A stretch of DNA of 64,000 nucleotides from the NCBI GenBank assembly GCA_012839865.1, contig DUMO01000054.1, forward strand, positions 1-64,000. The letters run 5' to 3'. The translations under genes and the position numbers were made by a program. The notes under the pieces were generated by a model. That model was not told the origin of the DNA, made no database searches, and saw only the letters and a program-made list of their open reading frames with translations. Shown piece after piece: positions 18,003-25,585 of the stretch (positions within the stretch are counted from its first letter, which is position 1; each line of letters starts with the position of its first letter). Origin of the DNA: Clostridiaceae bacterium (lineage in GTDB: Bacteria; Bacillota; Clostridia; CAYPLH01; DUMO01).

Positions 18003-18044
18003 AACCTCAACTTTAATACAATAGTATTGGAGTTGGGGTTTTTG
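18003..18044 (+). terminator. terminator of the tRNA cluster
   Basis: AACCTCAACT pairs with AGTTGGGGTT, with AATAC/GTATT inside, followed by TTTTTGC. Confidence 0.8.
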
Positions 18045-18183
18045 CTATTTGTGGTGGAGTTGGCACGTTCTTTTTTCTTCACCGAAATTGTGATGTGAAA
18101 ATTCCGGCGCACTCAAAGTAGCAGATAATTCGATATAAACATATTATGTAGCATAGTCTGAATATTTTTTAGGAGGTATAGAC

Positions 18184-19110
18184 ATGCTTACAAGCTTCGA
18201 TTTTGTGCGCCAGTCACTTGATATACATTTGTTCTTTGCAAGAATAATGAAGGAGCACTCGTTTTTTCTTGAAGCAGGATTTACACCAAAGGATGCAAAC
18301 TTTACCCAACAGGCAGATATGTTCAGGAGAGAGTTTGACAAGCTTCTTGCTGAAGTTGTATCAATTTCCAACGGTGTTGCAAGCCCGGAGGTGCTTCAGT
18401 CAGGGGAGGTAATAACTCCCTTCACACAGAAGGCTGAAATGGCAACCACTTTTTTTACAGGGGTACAGATACCCACCGGCATTACACAGGCGGAAGCAGC
18501 ATTAAGGGGCGGAGGAATGACGGTAATCAATCCAGGACTGGAGCAGAGGGTTTTTGCGCTTAATCAGGCGGCCATACGGCTGATTGCCGATTTAATCAGG
18601 TTTAAGGAAACAATTTTATCTAATGTATTGTCATGTAAAATGTTTACGGTAAATTATCCGCTGCTAATTCTCCATATCATCCGTGAGGCAAAATTATATC
18701 TTGAAACGATACAGAGGCTTCAGCGAAGAATGCCCATTAATCTTGAGAAGGAAGCCCGGGAGCAGGTATTTTTCTGGAACAGGCAAATGGCGGAACATGC
18801 GAAGTTCATTAGGGGATTGCTTGATCCTACGGAAAATGAATTAATCAGTAAAGCCAACGATTTCGGAAATGAATTTGACCAGCTCACTGCCAAGGCAAAA
18901 GCTGCCATGGATTCGACAGCACAGCTGGCAAAAGTTACAGATGCCAGTTTGAAGGCAACCAGGGACTTGAGGGATTTCAAAGCCCAGGGCACAGAGGGAA
19001 TACTGGCATGCAAAATCAGATCAATCATTATTCCTCTGCTGGGTGACCACGTGCTGCGCGAAGCGAACCATTTTATAAGACTGCTGAGAAGCTTTGAAAG
19101 GAAGGCATGA
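18184..19110 (+). CDS. DUF2935 protein
   Basis: 308 aa protein of the DUF2935 family, found in Clostridia and Bacilli. It has two related helical halves; each carries a His and Glu pattern such as DIHLFFARIMKEHSFFLE (residues 13-30) and VFFWNRQMAEHAKFIRG in the second half, which suggests a ferritin-like or metal-binding four-helix arrangement. AGGAGG lies eight bases before the ATG. Function is not established; a role in spores is often assumed from taxonomic range. Confidence 0.82.
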   Translation: MLTSFDFVRQSLDIHLFFARIMKEHSFFLEAGFTPKDANFTQQADMFRREFDKLLAEVVSISNGVASPEVLQSGEVITPFTQKAEMATTFFTGVQIPTGITQAEAALRGGGMTVINPGLEQRVFALNQAAIRLIADLIRFKETILSNVLSCKMFTVNYPLLILHIIREAKLYLETIQRLQRRMPINLEKEAREQVFFWNRQMAEHAKFIRGLLDPTENELISKANDFGNEFDQLTAKAKAAMDSTAQLAKVTDASLKATRDLRDFKAQGTEGILACKIRSIIIPLLGDHVLREANHFIRLLRSFERKA

Positions 19111-19203
19111 GGACTCTCCAGGATTTATGGATAAAATAACAGGGAAATATTATATAATTCATTCATAATCCATAAATCTTTTCTTGTGTAAAGAGGGTTT
19201 TGC

Positions 19204-19779
19204 ATGCTTGGGGGTAAAAAAAAGAAGACTCACAGGAATGGCTCATCTTCAGAAGAAGCTTATAAATTGCTTCAAATGCGGTTGGAATCTGCAACGCAAT
19301 TGGGTTTTTTGAAAGTGATTTCATTTACCAGTGTGGAACAATGCGAAGAGAAGTGGGCATATGTAAGCAGCATAGCAAAAATTATTGCCCGGGAAGGCAG
19401 GAAGATTCTTGTCGTTGACTGTAATATTGATAATTTCAGAATAAAGAAATATTTTGGAATGGAGTTGGAAGGCATACTGGATGAATTAATTCAGCATAAC
19501 GGCAAGAATATATTTGAAGCATCCGGGACGCCAAATCTGCATTTTATCCCCAAAGGCCTGGGACTAAGCGATTTGGACGGAAACCTTGATTTTGAGAAAA
19601 TAGTAAAATTGATTGAAAAAGCAAGAGAAGAATATGATCTTATATTAATTGACTCTCCGATAAAATCCCATACTCTTAATATTATTAATATCGAAGCGGA
19701 AAAGAAACAGGGCAATGAGGCAAAATCCGGCAAGGACAATTGGCAGCCCCCTGACCCCCTTAACAAAAACACAACCTGA
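19204..19779 (+). CDS. degenerate CpsD-like P-loop ATPase
   Basis: 191 aa, aligned by eye with the CpsD/CapB tyrosine-autokinase or MinD-like fold: an N-terminal EEAYKLLQMRLE segment, VISFTSVEQCEEKW where Walker A should be, ILVVDCNID (Walker A') and DLILIDSP (Walker B). The Walker A lysine-serine is missing, and the protein stops soon after Walker B with a low-complexity tail, with no tyrosine cluster. It is probably inactive as a kinase; it may be a decayed gene or a repurposed pseudo-ATPase. No polysaccharide genes are near. Confidence 0.6.
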   Translation: MLGGKKKKTHRNGSSSEEAYKLLQMRLESATQLGFLKVISFTSVEQCEEKWAYVSSIAKIIAREGRKILVVDCNIDNFRIKKYFGMELEGILDELIQHNGKNIFEASGTPNLHFIPKGLGLSDLDGNLDFEKIVKLIEKAREEYDLILIDSPIKSHTLNIINIEAEKKQGNEAKSGKDNWQPPDPLNKNTT

Positions 19780-19829
19780 GGAAGTCAACGAAAGATGGCT
19801 GCAGCAGCATTTTGGCATAATGGTTTATA

Positions 19830-19936
19830 TCGTGGGAGTGTACCTAGGGTTCCGCCGGTGCATGCCGGGCAGGTCCAAGCGGTGCAGGCGAAAGCCACAC
19901 TACCGGGGATAAAAGCCCCATGAAGGAGTCTCACTG
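19830..19936 (+). ncRNA. ykkC-class riboswitch, subtype 2 (ppGpp/PRPP-like)
   Basis: The conserved ykkC core is clear: CTAGGGTTCCG at 19844-19854, a GGTCCAAG segment at 19871-19878, CCACAC at 19895-19900 and GGGGATAAAAGCCCC at 19905-19919. GTGGGA (19832-19837) can pair with TCTCAC (19929-19934), forming the extra P0 helix that separates the ppGpp and PRPP subtypes from the guanidine-I subtype. GTCCAAG rather than GTCCGAG also favours subtype 2. The exact ligand cannot be decided here. It precedes a broken ABC exporter operon. Confidence 0.82.
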
Positions 19937-19958
19937 AACTGCTTCAAGGGGCTTTTTT
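19914..19958 (+). terminator. riboswitch expression-platform terminator
   Basis: AGCCCCATGAAG pairs with CTTCAAGGGGCT, followed by T6. The 5' arm uses the GCCCC of the conserved aptamer core and the loop includes the P0 3' strand, so aptamer and terminator are mutually exclusive. Ligand binding should therefore allow read-through (an ON switch). Confidence 0.82.
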
Positions 19959-20003
19959 ATACCTGTATGGTGCTTAATCATTATCGAAAGGAGAGATCAT
20001 GAA

Positions 20004-20912
20004 ATGAATGTAATTGAAGTCAAGGGACTTAGTAAGACTTTCAAGGTAAAAACCAAGGAAGCAGGCTTAAGAGGAAGCATTTCCACGCTTTTCAGGCCGG
20101 ATTACAAGACTGTGGAAGCGGTTTAGGGTATTGATTTCACAGTCAGTAAAGGTGAAATTCTTGCATTTATAGGGCCAAACGGTGCAGGGAAGTCCACTAC
20201 CATTAAAATGTTGACCGGCATTTTGCACCCGACTTCAGGATACATGAGTGTTCTTGGTCTTGACCCAGGCAAGCAGAGAAAAAAACTTTCGTATAAAATT
20301 GGTAGTGTGTTCGGCCAGAAGTCTCAGTTGTGGTTTCATCTGCCTCCCCTTGATACATTCAAGCTTTTGGGTGTCATATATGAACTGCCTGAGGCAAAAT
20401 TGAAAAAAAGAATAGATTATCTTGTTGAACTGTTTGAAATAGAAGACCTGATGAACATACCCGTGAGAAAGTTGTCTTTAGGGCAGAGGATACGCTGCGA
20501 AATAGCTGCATCATTGCTGCATGAGCCTGAAGTTATTTTCCTGGATGAGCCCACCATTGGCCTGGACATAATAGTAAAAAAGAAAATCCGGGATTTAATT
20601 AAGAAGCTTGCCGGTGAGGAGGAAACCACCATATTCCTGACCAGCCATGATATTGGGGACATCGAGCAGATTTGCCGGCGTGCAATCATCATCAACTACG
20701 GGGAAATAGTATTGGATGAGTCGATAAAAAACTTAAAGTACAATTATCTGCACAAAAAGGTGATCGATGTAAGATTTAATGATATCACCACAGTCCGGAT
20801 ACCAGACGTTGAAGTCTTGAAACAGGCCGACTATTCCGCCAAAATTCAGGTGGACACGAGAAAATGCAACCTGCATGATGTCATGGAGCAATTAATGAAA
20901 AGCGGTAATTAA
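20004..20912 (+). pseudogene. ABC exporter ATPase, nonsense-mutated and 3'-truncated
   Basis: Reads as an ABC exporter ATPase of the large COG4586-like type: start ATG at 20004 after AAGGAG, Walker A GPNGAGKST, signature LSLGQRIR and Walker B VIFLDEPTIGLD. Codon 41 is an in-frame TAG (20124-20126) in the middle of a conserved strand (TVEAV*GIDFTV), before Walker A. The 3' end stops at MKSGN, short of the usual family C-terminus, right at a deletion junction with a permease gene. The region from 20208 is still open, but a functional product is unlikely. Confidence 0.8.
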
Positions 20913-20914
20913 AA

Positions 20915-21418
20915 GGCGGGCTTGACGCATATCTTGTGCAGCCAAAGAATGTGTATATAAACCTGATGTGCTCAAGAACAAGCATCTCGGCATGGGGGGA
21001 CTTGATTTACGGTTATATTTTATTTATAGCCGCCTTTGGATGGAACAAGGTGTTGATATTTACTTTCTTTACGGTATTCGGGGGGCTTCTTATGGGCAGT
21101 GTCTTTGCATCCGCCCATACCATCACATTCTTCACAGGCAGTGCCAATGCTTTTGCCAGAATAGTGTTAAACTTTACCACTACCTTTGCGACATATCCTG
21201 AAGGCATTTATAAAGGTGCTCTGAGATGGATTGTTTATTCCATCATACCTGCCGGGTTTATTGTGTTTTTACCCCGCCGGATATTCAGTGCCTTCACCTT
21301 CAAAAATGCAGCTTTGCTTGTGGCTATAGATATTATATATATATTATTTGGATATTGGTTTTTCCAGGCAGGTCTCAAAAGGTATGAGTCAGGGAATCTG
21401 ATTGTTACGAAATTATGA
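20915..21418 (+). pseudogene. 3' fragment of ABC-2 permease (DUF990 type)
   Basis: C-terminal part of a DUF990-like permease, about 168 codons, where intact proteins are about 260 aa. The frame begins abruptly with GGLDAYLVQPKN at 20915, a conserved internal segment, with no start or N-terminal membrane helices. The partner permease normally encoded between ATPase and this gene is absent. One deletion joining the end of the ATPase gene to the middle of this gene explains both truncations. Four hydrophobic segments remain. Confidence 0.75.
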
Positions 21419-21440
21419 AAGATTGGTGTGACGGTTTGCC

Positions 21441-21878
21441 ATGATTGACGAGCTCAAAAGAAAACTGAGACAGTTGAAAAAATTCGAGCACAAATTAAGG
21501 TTTGAAAATTTTGAACCTTCCGGGCATAAGAAATACATATGGAATGATTTTTTTTCAACGAAGGATGAGAATGACAGTACCGTAAAATATAACCTGAGCA
21601 AATTGCTGAGAATGAACCGCCAGGAAATAAGAGAGGTATTCGATGAGTATTTTTGCAATGTTTATTTTCAGTATTACAAGGAGAACGGAATTATAGAAAA
21701 AAGCATATATGACCCGAAACTGCTTTCAAGCCTGGGACTTCCCCCGGATGCCACCATAAGCTCTATAAAGAGCAGGTTCAGGGAGCTGGCAAAAATACAT
21801 CACCCTGACCACGGCGGCGACAGCAGCAAATTTATAGAGCTGTTTGAAACATACAAAAAGCTGATGGATGGCAGGTGA
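21441..21878 (+). CDS. protein with C-terminal J domain
   Basis: 145 aa. The J domain lies at the C-terminus (about residues 95-145) with the HPD motif at 121-123 (IHHPDHGGDSS), which should stimulate a DnaK ATPase. The first 90 residues are charged, with no known domain. DnaJ usually carries the J domain at the N-terminus, so this is a specialised co-chaperone. Ribosome site is weak. It lies directly after the dead ABC operon and before a palindromic repeat. Confidence 0.75.
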   Translation: MIDELKRKLRQLKKFEHKLRFENFEPSGHKKYIWNDFFSTKDENDSTVKYNLSKLLRMNRQEIREVFDEYFCNVYFQYYKENGIIEKSIYDPKLLSSLGLPPDATISSIKSRFRELAKIHHPDHGGDSSKFIELFETYKKLMDGR

Positions 21879-21932
21879 GGGAAAGGCTTTCTGATATACT
21901 GGCATTGACAGGGATTGCAAACCGCGAATAAA

Positions 21933-22135
21933 GAAATGTATGCAGAACATAACAAGGCTCTTATTTTGAGAAAACCGACGGTTCGCTGAAGGCAAAAATG
22001 CTACCGCTTTTTACTCGCCCTCACAGGCTTAAAAAAAGCTAAAAAAACATCCTGTTTTTTTCACGTATTTTTGCCTTCATCTCACCTGGTTTTCTAACAA
22101 AATAAAGCCAATTGTTATTGTTCTTCATACATTTC
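21933..22135. repeat. 203-bp imperfect palindromic element, family copy 1
   Basis: The ends are near-inverted copies: GAAATGTATGCAGAACA on the left and the complement of TTCTTCATACATTTC on the right. The arms continue through GGCAAAAATG and a matching CATTTTTGCC-like stretch. No coding capacity. Related sequences occur at 53966-54030 and 60449-60544. Looks like a MITE-like or stem-loop repeat. Confidence 0.72.
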
Positions 22136-22237
22136 TTTTTCAATGGTTTTCTGCCTCTCCTGCCCAAATAAGCCTTCATCCTGTGTGTGGTATGATCACT
22201 CGGCCAAGCCCTTGTAAAAAATGCACAAAAAATACAT

Positions 22238-22267
22238 TTGACACGTACAAGCAGTATGGAATATACT
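22238..22267 (+). promoter_or_regulatory. promoter of the NiCo riboswitch/CDF gene
   Basis: TTGACA (22238-22243), 18-bp spacer, TATACT (22262-22267), with an overlapping TATAAT at 22272-22277. It lies about 30 bases before the aptamer. Confidence 0.75.
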
Positions 22268-22302
22268 ATACTATAATAATTAAATAGCTTACTCTATTGG
22301 GG

Positions 22303-22385
22303 TAGATTTTACAGAGCAGGCGATGCATTTTAAAATGCGTGGGGCTGGGCCGTTTGGCAGCAGGATTATTACCTGTGGGACTATG
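22303..22385 (+). ncRNA. NiCo (czcD) riboswitch
   Basis: Four-way-junction pattern of the NiCo class: ACAGAGCAGGC (22311-22321), a GCATTTTAAAATGC hairpin, GCGTGGGGC, a GCC/GGC hairpin, GCAGGA, a short loop, and CCTGTGGGACT. The class senses Co2+ and Ni2+ and controls CDF exporters; a CDF gene follows here, which supports the call. Confidence 0.87.
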
Positions 22386-22412
22386 ATTTAGGTTATAGTT
22401 TCACAGGTTTTT
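22371..22412 (+). terminator. NiCo riboswitch terminator
   Basis: ACCTGTG and ACTAT pair with ATAGT and CACAGGT, followed by a T-rich tract. The 5' arm is the CCTGTGGGACT strand of the aptamer, so metal binding should block termination and switch the exporter on. Confidence 0.82.
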
Positions 22413-22458
22413 GAATATTTGGGGATTAGTGAATTCAAGCTATGAGAGGAAATGTATT

Positions 22459-23340
22459 ATGAGCGATAATTACAGGAAAGTTAAAAGGGTGCTGTGGGCG
22501 ATACTTTTTGCGAATCTTGCCGTTGCAATACTTAAGATTGTCATGGGGGCTGCAATTAAAAGCACCGGTCTTTTGGCAGACGGGTTCCATTCGTTAACAG
22601 ATGGTTCCTCAAACATAGTAGGGCTTATCGGAATTTGGTTTGCCTCAAAGCCTGTTGACAAGGACCATCCTTACGGACATACCAAGTTTGAGATACTGGC
22701 CGGATTGATCATTGCCGGCATGCTGTTTTTTGCTTGCGGAAAAATTGCAACCAATGCTGTTGAAAAGCTTCGAAACCCGGTGGCTCCAAACTTGTCGCCA
22801 TTGAGTTTTTCAGTCATGCTGCTGACTATGATTATTAACATTTTTGTAAGCGTGTTTGAACGCAATGCAGGAAAGAAGCTTGACAGCCTGGTTTTGATAT
22901 CCGACTCCATGCACACAAGAAGTGACATTTATGTAACAATAGGAATATTGGCAATTCTTATAGGGATTAAACTCGGGCTCCCGCCAATAATAGACCCTAT
23001 TGCCTCCTTTATAGTATGTGGTATTATTTTTTGGGCGGCATATAAGATTTTTAAGGATAATAGCGATATACTGCTTGACAAGGCCGTTGTGGATACCGAT
23101 AAAATAAAAAGGATTGCTTTTAGTTTTGAACAGGTTAAGGATGCCCACGATATAAGGAGCAGGGGAACTGAAAATGATTTGTATATTGATATGCATATAA
23201 TGACCGAACCCTGCATGAGTGTGGAAGAATCCCATGAACTGATTCACCTTATTGAAGATAAAATTCGGGAAGAAATTAATCAAAATGTGCAGGTTATAGC
23301 CCACATCGAGCCTTACACCGGAAACGGAAACAGCCATTGA
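22459..23340 (+). CDS. czcD: CDF-family Co/Ni (divalent metal) exporter
   Basis: 293 aa cation diffusion facilitator with six membrane segments and a cytoplasmic C-terminal domain. Metal-site motifs GLLADGFHSLTDG and DSMHTRSD are present, and conserved His in the tail domain (EESHELIHLIEDKI). The frame opens at 22411, but AGAGGAAA before the ATG at 22459 fixes the start. Cobalt or nickel as substrate is inferred from the NiCo riboswitch in the leader. Confidence 0.92.
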   Translation: MSDNYRKVKRVLWAILFANLAVAILKIVMGAAIKSTGLLADGFHSLTDGSSNIVGLIGIWFASKPVDKDHPYGHTKFEILAGLIIAGMLFFACGKIATNAVEKLRNPVAPNLSPLSFSVMLLTMIINIFVSVFERNAGKKLDSLVLISDSMHTRSDIYVTIGILAILIGIKLGLPPIIDPIASFIVCGIIFWAAYKIFKDNSDILLDKAVVDTDKIKRIAFSFEQVKDAHDIRSRGTENDLYIDMHIMTEPCMSVEESHELIHLIEDKIREEINQNVQVIAHIEPYTGNGNSH

Positions 23341-23460
23341 AAGAACATGGCTGTTGATAAGTAAAAAATTTGAAGCATCTGCCTGAAGAACCAAAATGGA
23401 TTAAAGACGAAAACAGGCAATATGCAGGCGATATACAAAGGAGGGAGGTTGCACAAGGCC

Positions 23461-24237
23461 ATGGAAAATAAAATCTTATACAAAAAGAAATACAACATAA
23501 GTTTCAGTGATGTGGACTTTTCCAGAAGATTAAAGCTTAGTGCGCTTTTTGAGTATTTTCAGGATATTGCAAGTCTTGCGGCCGACAGTCTCGGGGTCGG
23601 AATAGAATTACTGGAGAAAAAATATGGTGTTGCATGGGTGCTGATGCGAATATATGTTGAAATTATCAGAACCCCTGCATGGGAAGAGGAAATTACAATA
23701 GAAACATGGCCTCAGCCTCCTGAAAGGCTGGAATTCCAAAGAGACTTTATCGTAAGGGATTCCAATGGGAATATTATTATTAAAGCCATATCAACCTGGA
23801 TAATTTTGGATACAAATTCCCGCAAGATAAAAAGGGCGGATTTTATAGCTGAGGATTATCCTGCAATAGTGCACGAATCAGGCAAAAGCGAGAGAGCTAT
23901 GGATTGCGGCCTGCCAAAACTAAAGGCACCTGAACAGCCGGAGGTTGCATATAGAAAGACTGTTGGGTACAGTGATATCGACTCAAATGAGCATTTGAAC
24001 AATTCCAGATATGTGGACTTTATAATGGATTGCTTTGATCTTGCAAGCCACAAAAAGTATGAGGTTAAGAGTATAGATGTCAATTACATAAATGAAGCTT
24101 TGCCCGGGGATACTATAATCCTTTTAAAAGATGTATCAAAAGCTGAATCCGGGCTTGTGCATATTGAAGGAATTAAAGAAAATGACGGCAAGGTTGTTTT
24201 CAGGTCACAGGTGGGAATTCGGGAAAAACAGCTTTAA
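23461..24237 (+). CDS. acyl-ACP thioesterase
   Basis: 258 aa bacterial FatA/FatB-like thioesterase with tandem hot-dog domains, releasing fatty acids from acyl carrier protein. The second domain carries DIDSNEHLNNSRYVDF, which includes the conserved Asn-His pair. Start ATG at 23461 follows a purine-rich GGAGGGAGG, 12 bases upstream; an in-frame ATG at 23422 is less likely. It is a lone gene in an operon position after czcD. Confidence 0.88.
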   Translation: MENKILYKKKYNISFSDVDFSRRLKLSALFEYFQDIASLAADSLGVGIELLEKKYGVAWVLMRIYVEIIRTPAWEEEITIETWPQPPERLEFQRDFIVRDSNGNIIIKAISTWIILDTNSRKIKRADFIAEDYPAIVHESGKSERAMDCGLPKLKAPEQPEVAYRKTVGYSDIDSNEHLNNSRYVDFIMDCFDLASHKKYEVKSIDVNYINEALPGDTIILLKDVSKAESGLVHIEGIKENDGKVVFRSQVGIREKQL

Positions 24238-24276
24238 ATTTCTTTGCCGCCGCTTTTATTAATTATCCTGAAGGTT

Positions 24277-24525
24277 TTAATATTTTACGTTTTCTCTTTT
24301 TTCCAGTTCCTCAAGAGAATAGGTAATGCATTTTGATGCCCTGCGCTTTTTTGCAGGCTTGTTTTTTTCTGTATCGGGCTTTTCAGCAGCCGGGGGAGAC
24401 TGGTTCTTTTTCTTTTCACTTTCAGCCTTTTTTGTCCCTATAGGCGCGTTTATTGCTTCTTTGCAGCTTTTGTTTGAACACTTTCCGTTAATAATAATGG
24501 ATCCGCATTTGCAAAACTGTGGCAA
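24277..24525 (-). CDS. small zinc-ribbon-like basic protein
   Basis: 82 aa, unknown function. The N-terminus has a CxC...CxxxxC pattern (FCKCGSIIINGKCSNKSC) typical of a small zinc ribbon; the rest is charged and Pro/Lys-rich, ending near SLEELEKREN. Start is TTG with AAAGGAG ten bases upstream; the nearby ATG is out of frame. The spacing and cysteine pattern support a real gene. Convergent with the thioesterase gene. Confidence 0.65.
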   Translation of the reverse strand: MPQFCKCGSIIINGKCSNKSCKEAINAPIGTKKAESEKKKNQSPPAAEKPDTEKNKPAKKRRASKCITYSLEELEKRENVKY

Positions 24526-24717
24526 TCATAATCAACTCCTTTTAAAGATAATTATATCACAGGAGATTTGATTTTATGATTCTAACTGTCAGCAGAATAT
24601 GTACAACCTGTCTTTGAATATCTTATATATGATTGTATTTTACGGGCATTATCAAAAAAAGTTAAAAAAGTCTGCAAAAAAATGAAACTGTTAAGAACGT
24701 TTTTGGAGAGTGATTTT

Positions 24718-25488
24718 ATGATTATTGTTATCAGGAAAAGCAATATTTTGCTTGTAATACTTGCTTTCATACTGGCGCTGCTGGTGTATAGCATTGACTT
24801 CAGCAAGAATCCGGATGTACCGGTTGTAACCAATCCTTACATGGACGGTGAACTCTCCGTTTTGATTGATCCGGGCCATGGAGGAGAGGACCCGGGTGCG
24901 ATAAGTGATTATAGCGGTCTTAAGGAAAAGGATTTAAATCTTGATATATCTTTTAAACTGAAAGCTTTGCTCGAAAATGAAAATGTAAAAGTCATCATGA
25001 CCAGACAGGACGATATTTTGCAATATAATCCCGGCACATCGGGTATTTCAAACAAGCGGGCCCAGGACCTGAGAAACAGGAAAAAGATGATGGATACCGC
25101 CGGGGCGGATATAGTTGTCAGTATTCATTTCAACAAGTTTCAGCAAACCCAATATTATGGAGCCCAGGTTTTCTATCCTCCTGAGTGCCCTGACGGGAAG
25201 AAACTTGCCGAATTCATCCAGTCTGAATTGAGAGCTACGGTTGACCCTGCAAACAAGAGGGAAGCCCTGGTGAAGAAAGACGGCCTTATTATTATAAAAA
25301 ACTGGAAAACTCCAACGGTTATAGTCGAATGCGGGTTTCTTTCAAATAAGAATGAGGAATTGAAAATACGGGATGAGCAGTTCAGGCTTAAAATTGCTGT
25401 TGCCATAAAAGATGGTATTATGAAATATTTCAAGGATAAGAGCGGAGCTTCCTTTGAGGACCATGTGGCCAGTATAATTGAACCATAA
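24718..25488 (+). CDS. cwlD: N-acetylmuramoyl-L-alanine amidase, CwlD-like
   Basis: 256 aa Amidase_3 protein with an N-terminal membrane anchor (about residues 6-26). Zinc ligands and catalytic residues are visible: DPGHGGEDPGA, the Glu in LKEKDLNLD, SIHFNKF and VECGFLSN. CwlD trims stem peptides to make cortex muramic-lactam in spores. The ATG at 24718 follows GGAGAG with good spacing. A second amidase of this family lies at 44952-45719. Confidence 0.88.
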   Translation: MIIVIRKSNILLVILAFILALLVYSIDFSKNPDVPVVTNPYMDGELSVLIDPGHGGEDPGAISDYSGLKEKDLNLDISFKLKALLENENVKVIMTRQDDILQYNPGTSGISNKRAQDLRNRKKMMDTAGADIVVSIHFNKFQQTQYYGAQVFYPPECPDGKKLAEFIQSELRATVDPANKREALVKKDGLIIIKNWKTPTVIVECGFLSNKNEELKIRDEQFRLKIAVAIKDGIMKYFKDKSGASFEDHVASIIEP

Positions 25489-25529
25489 AAAGAGCTGCCC
25501 GAAATGGTTTTTAATAACCGCTATTCTTT

Positions 25530-25550
25530 GCCGGTAATAGACCGGCTTTT
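25530..25550 (+). terminator. terminator after cwlD
   Basis: GCCGG/CCGGC stem around TAATAGA, followed by TTTT, in the gap before the convergent ABC-F gene. Confidence 0.65.
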
Positions 25551-25585
25551 GTGTTGCAATACAAGTGAAAGCAAAATAGAGGCTG

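Noticed and set aside
19204-19779. Plasmid-partition ParA
   Set aside because: The order of motifs fits CpsD/MinD-like folds better and no ParB or parS is near.
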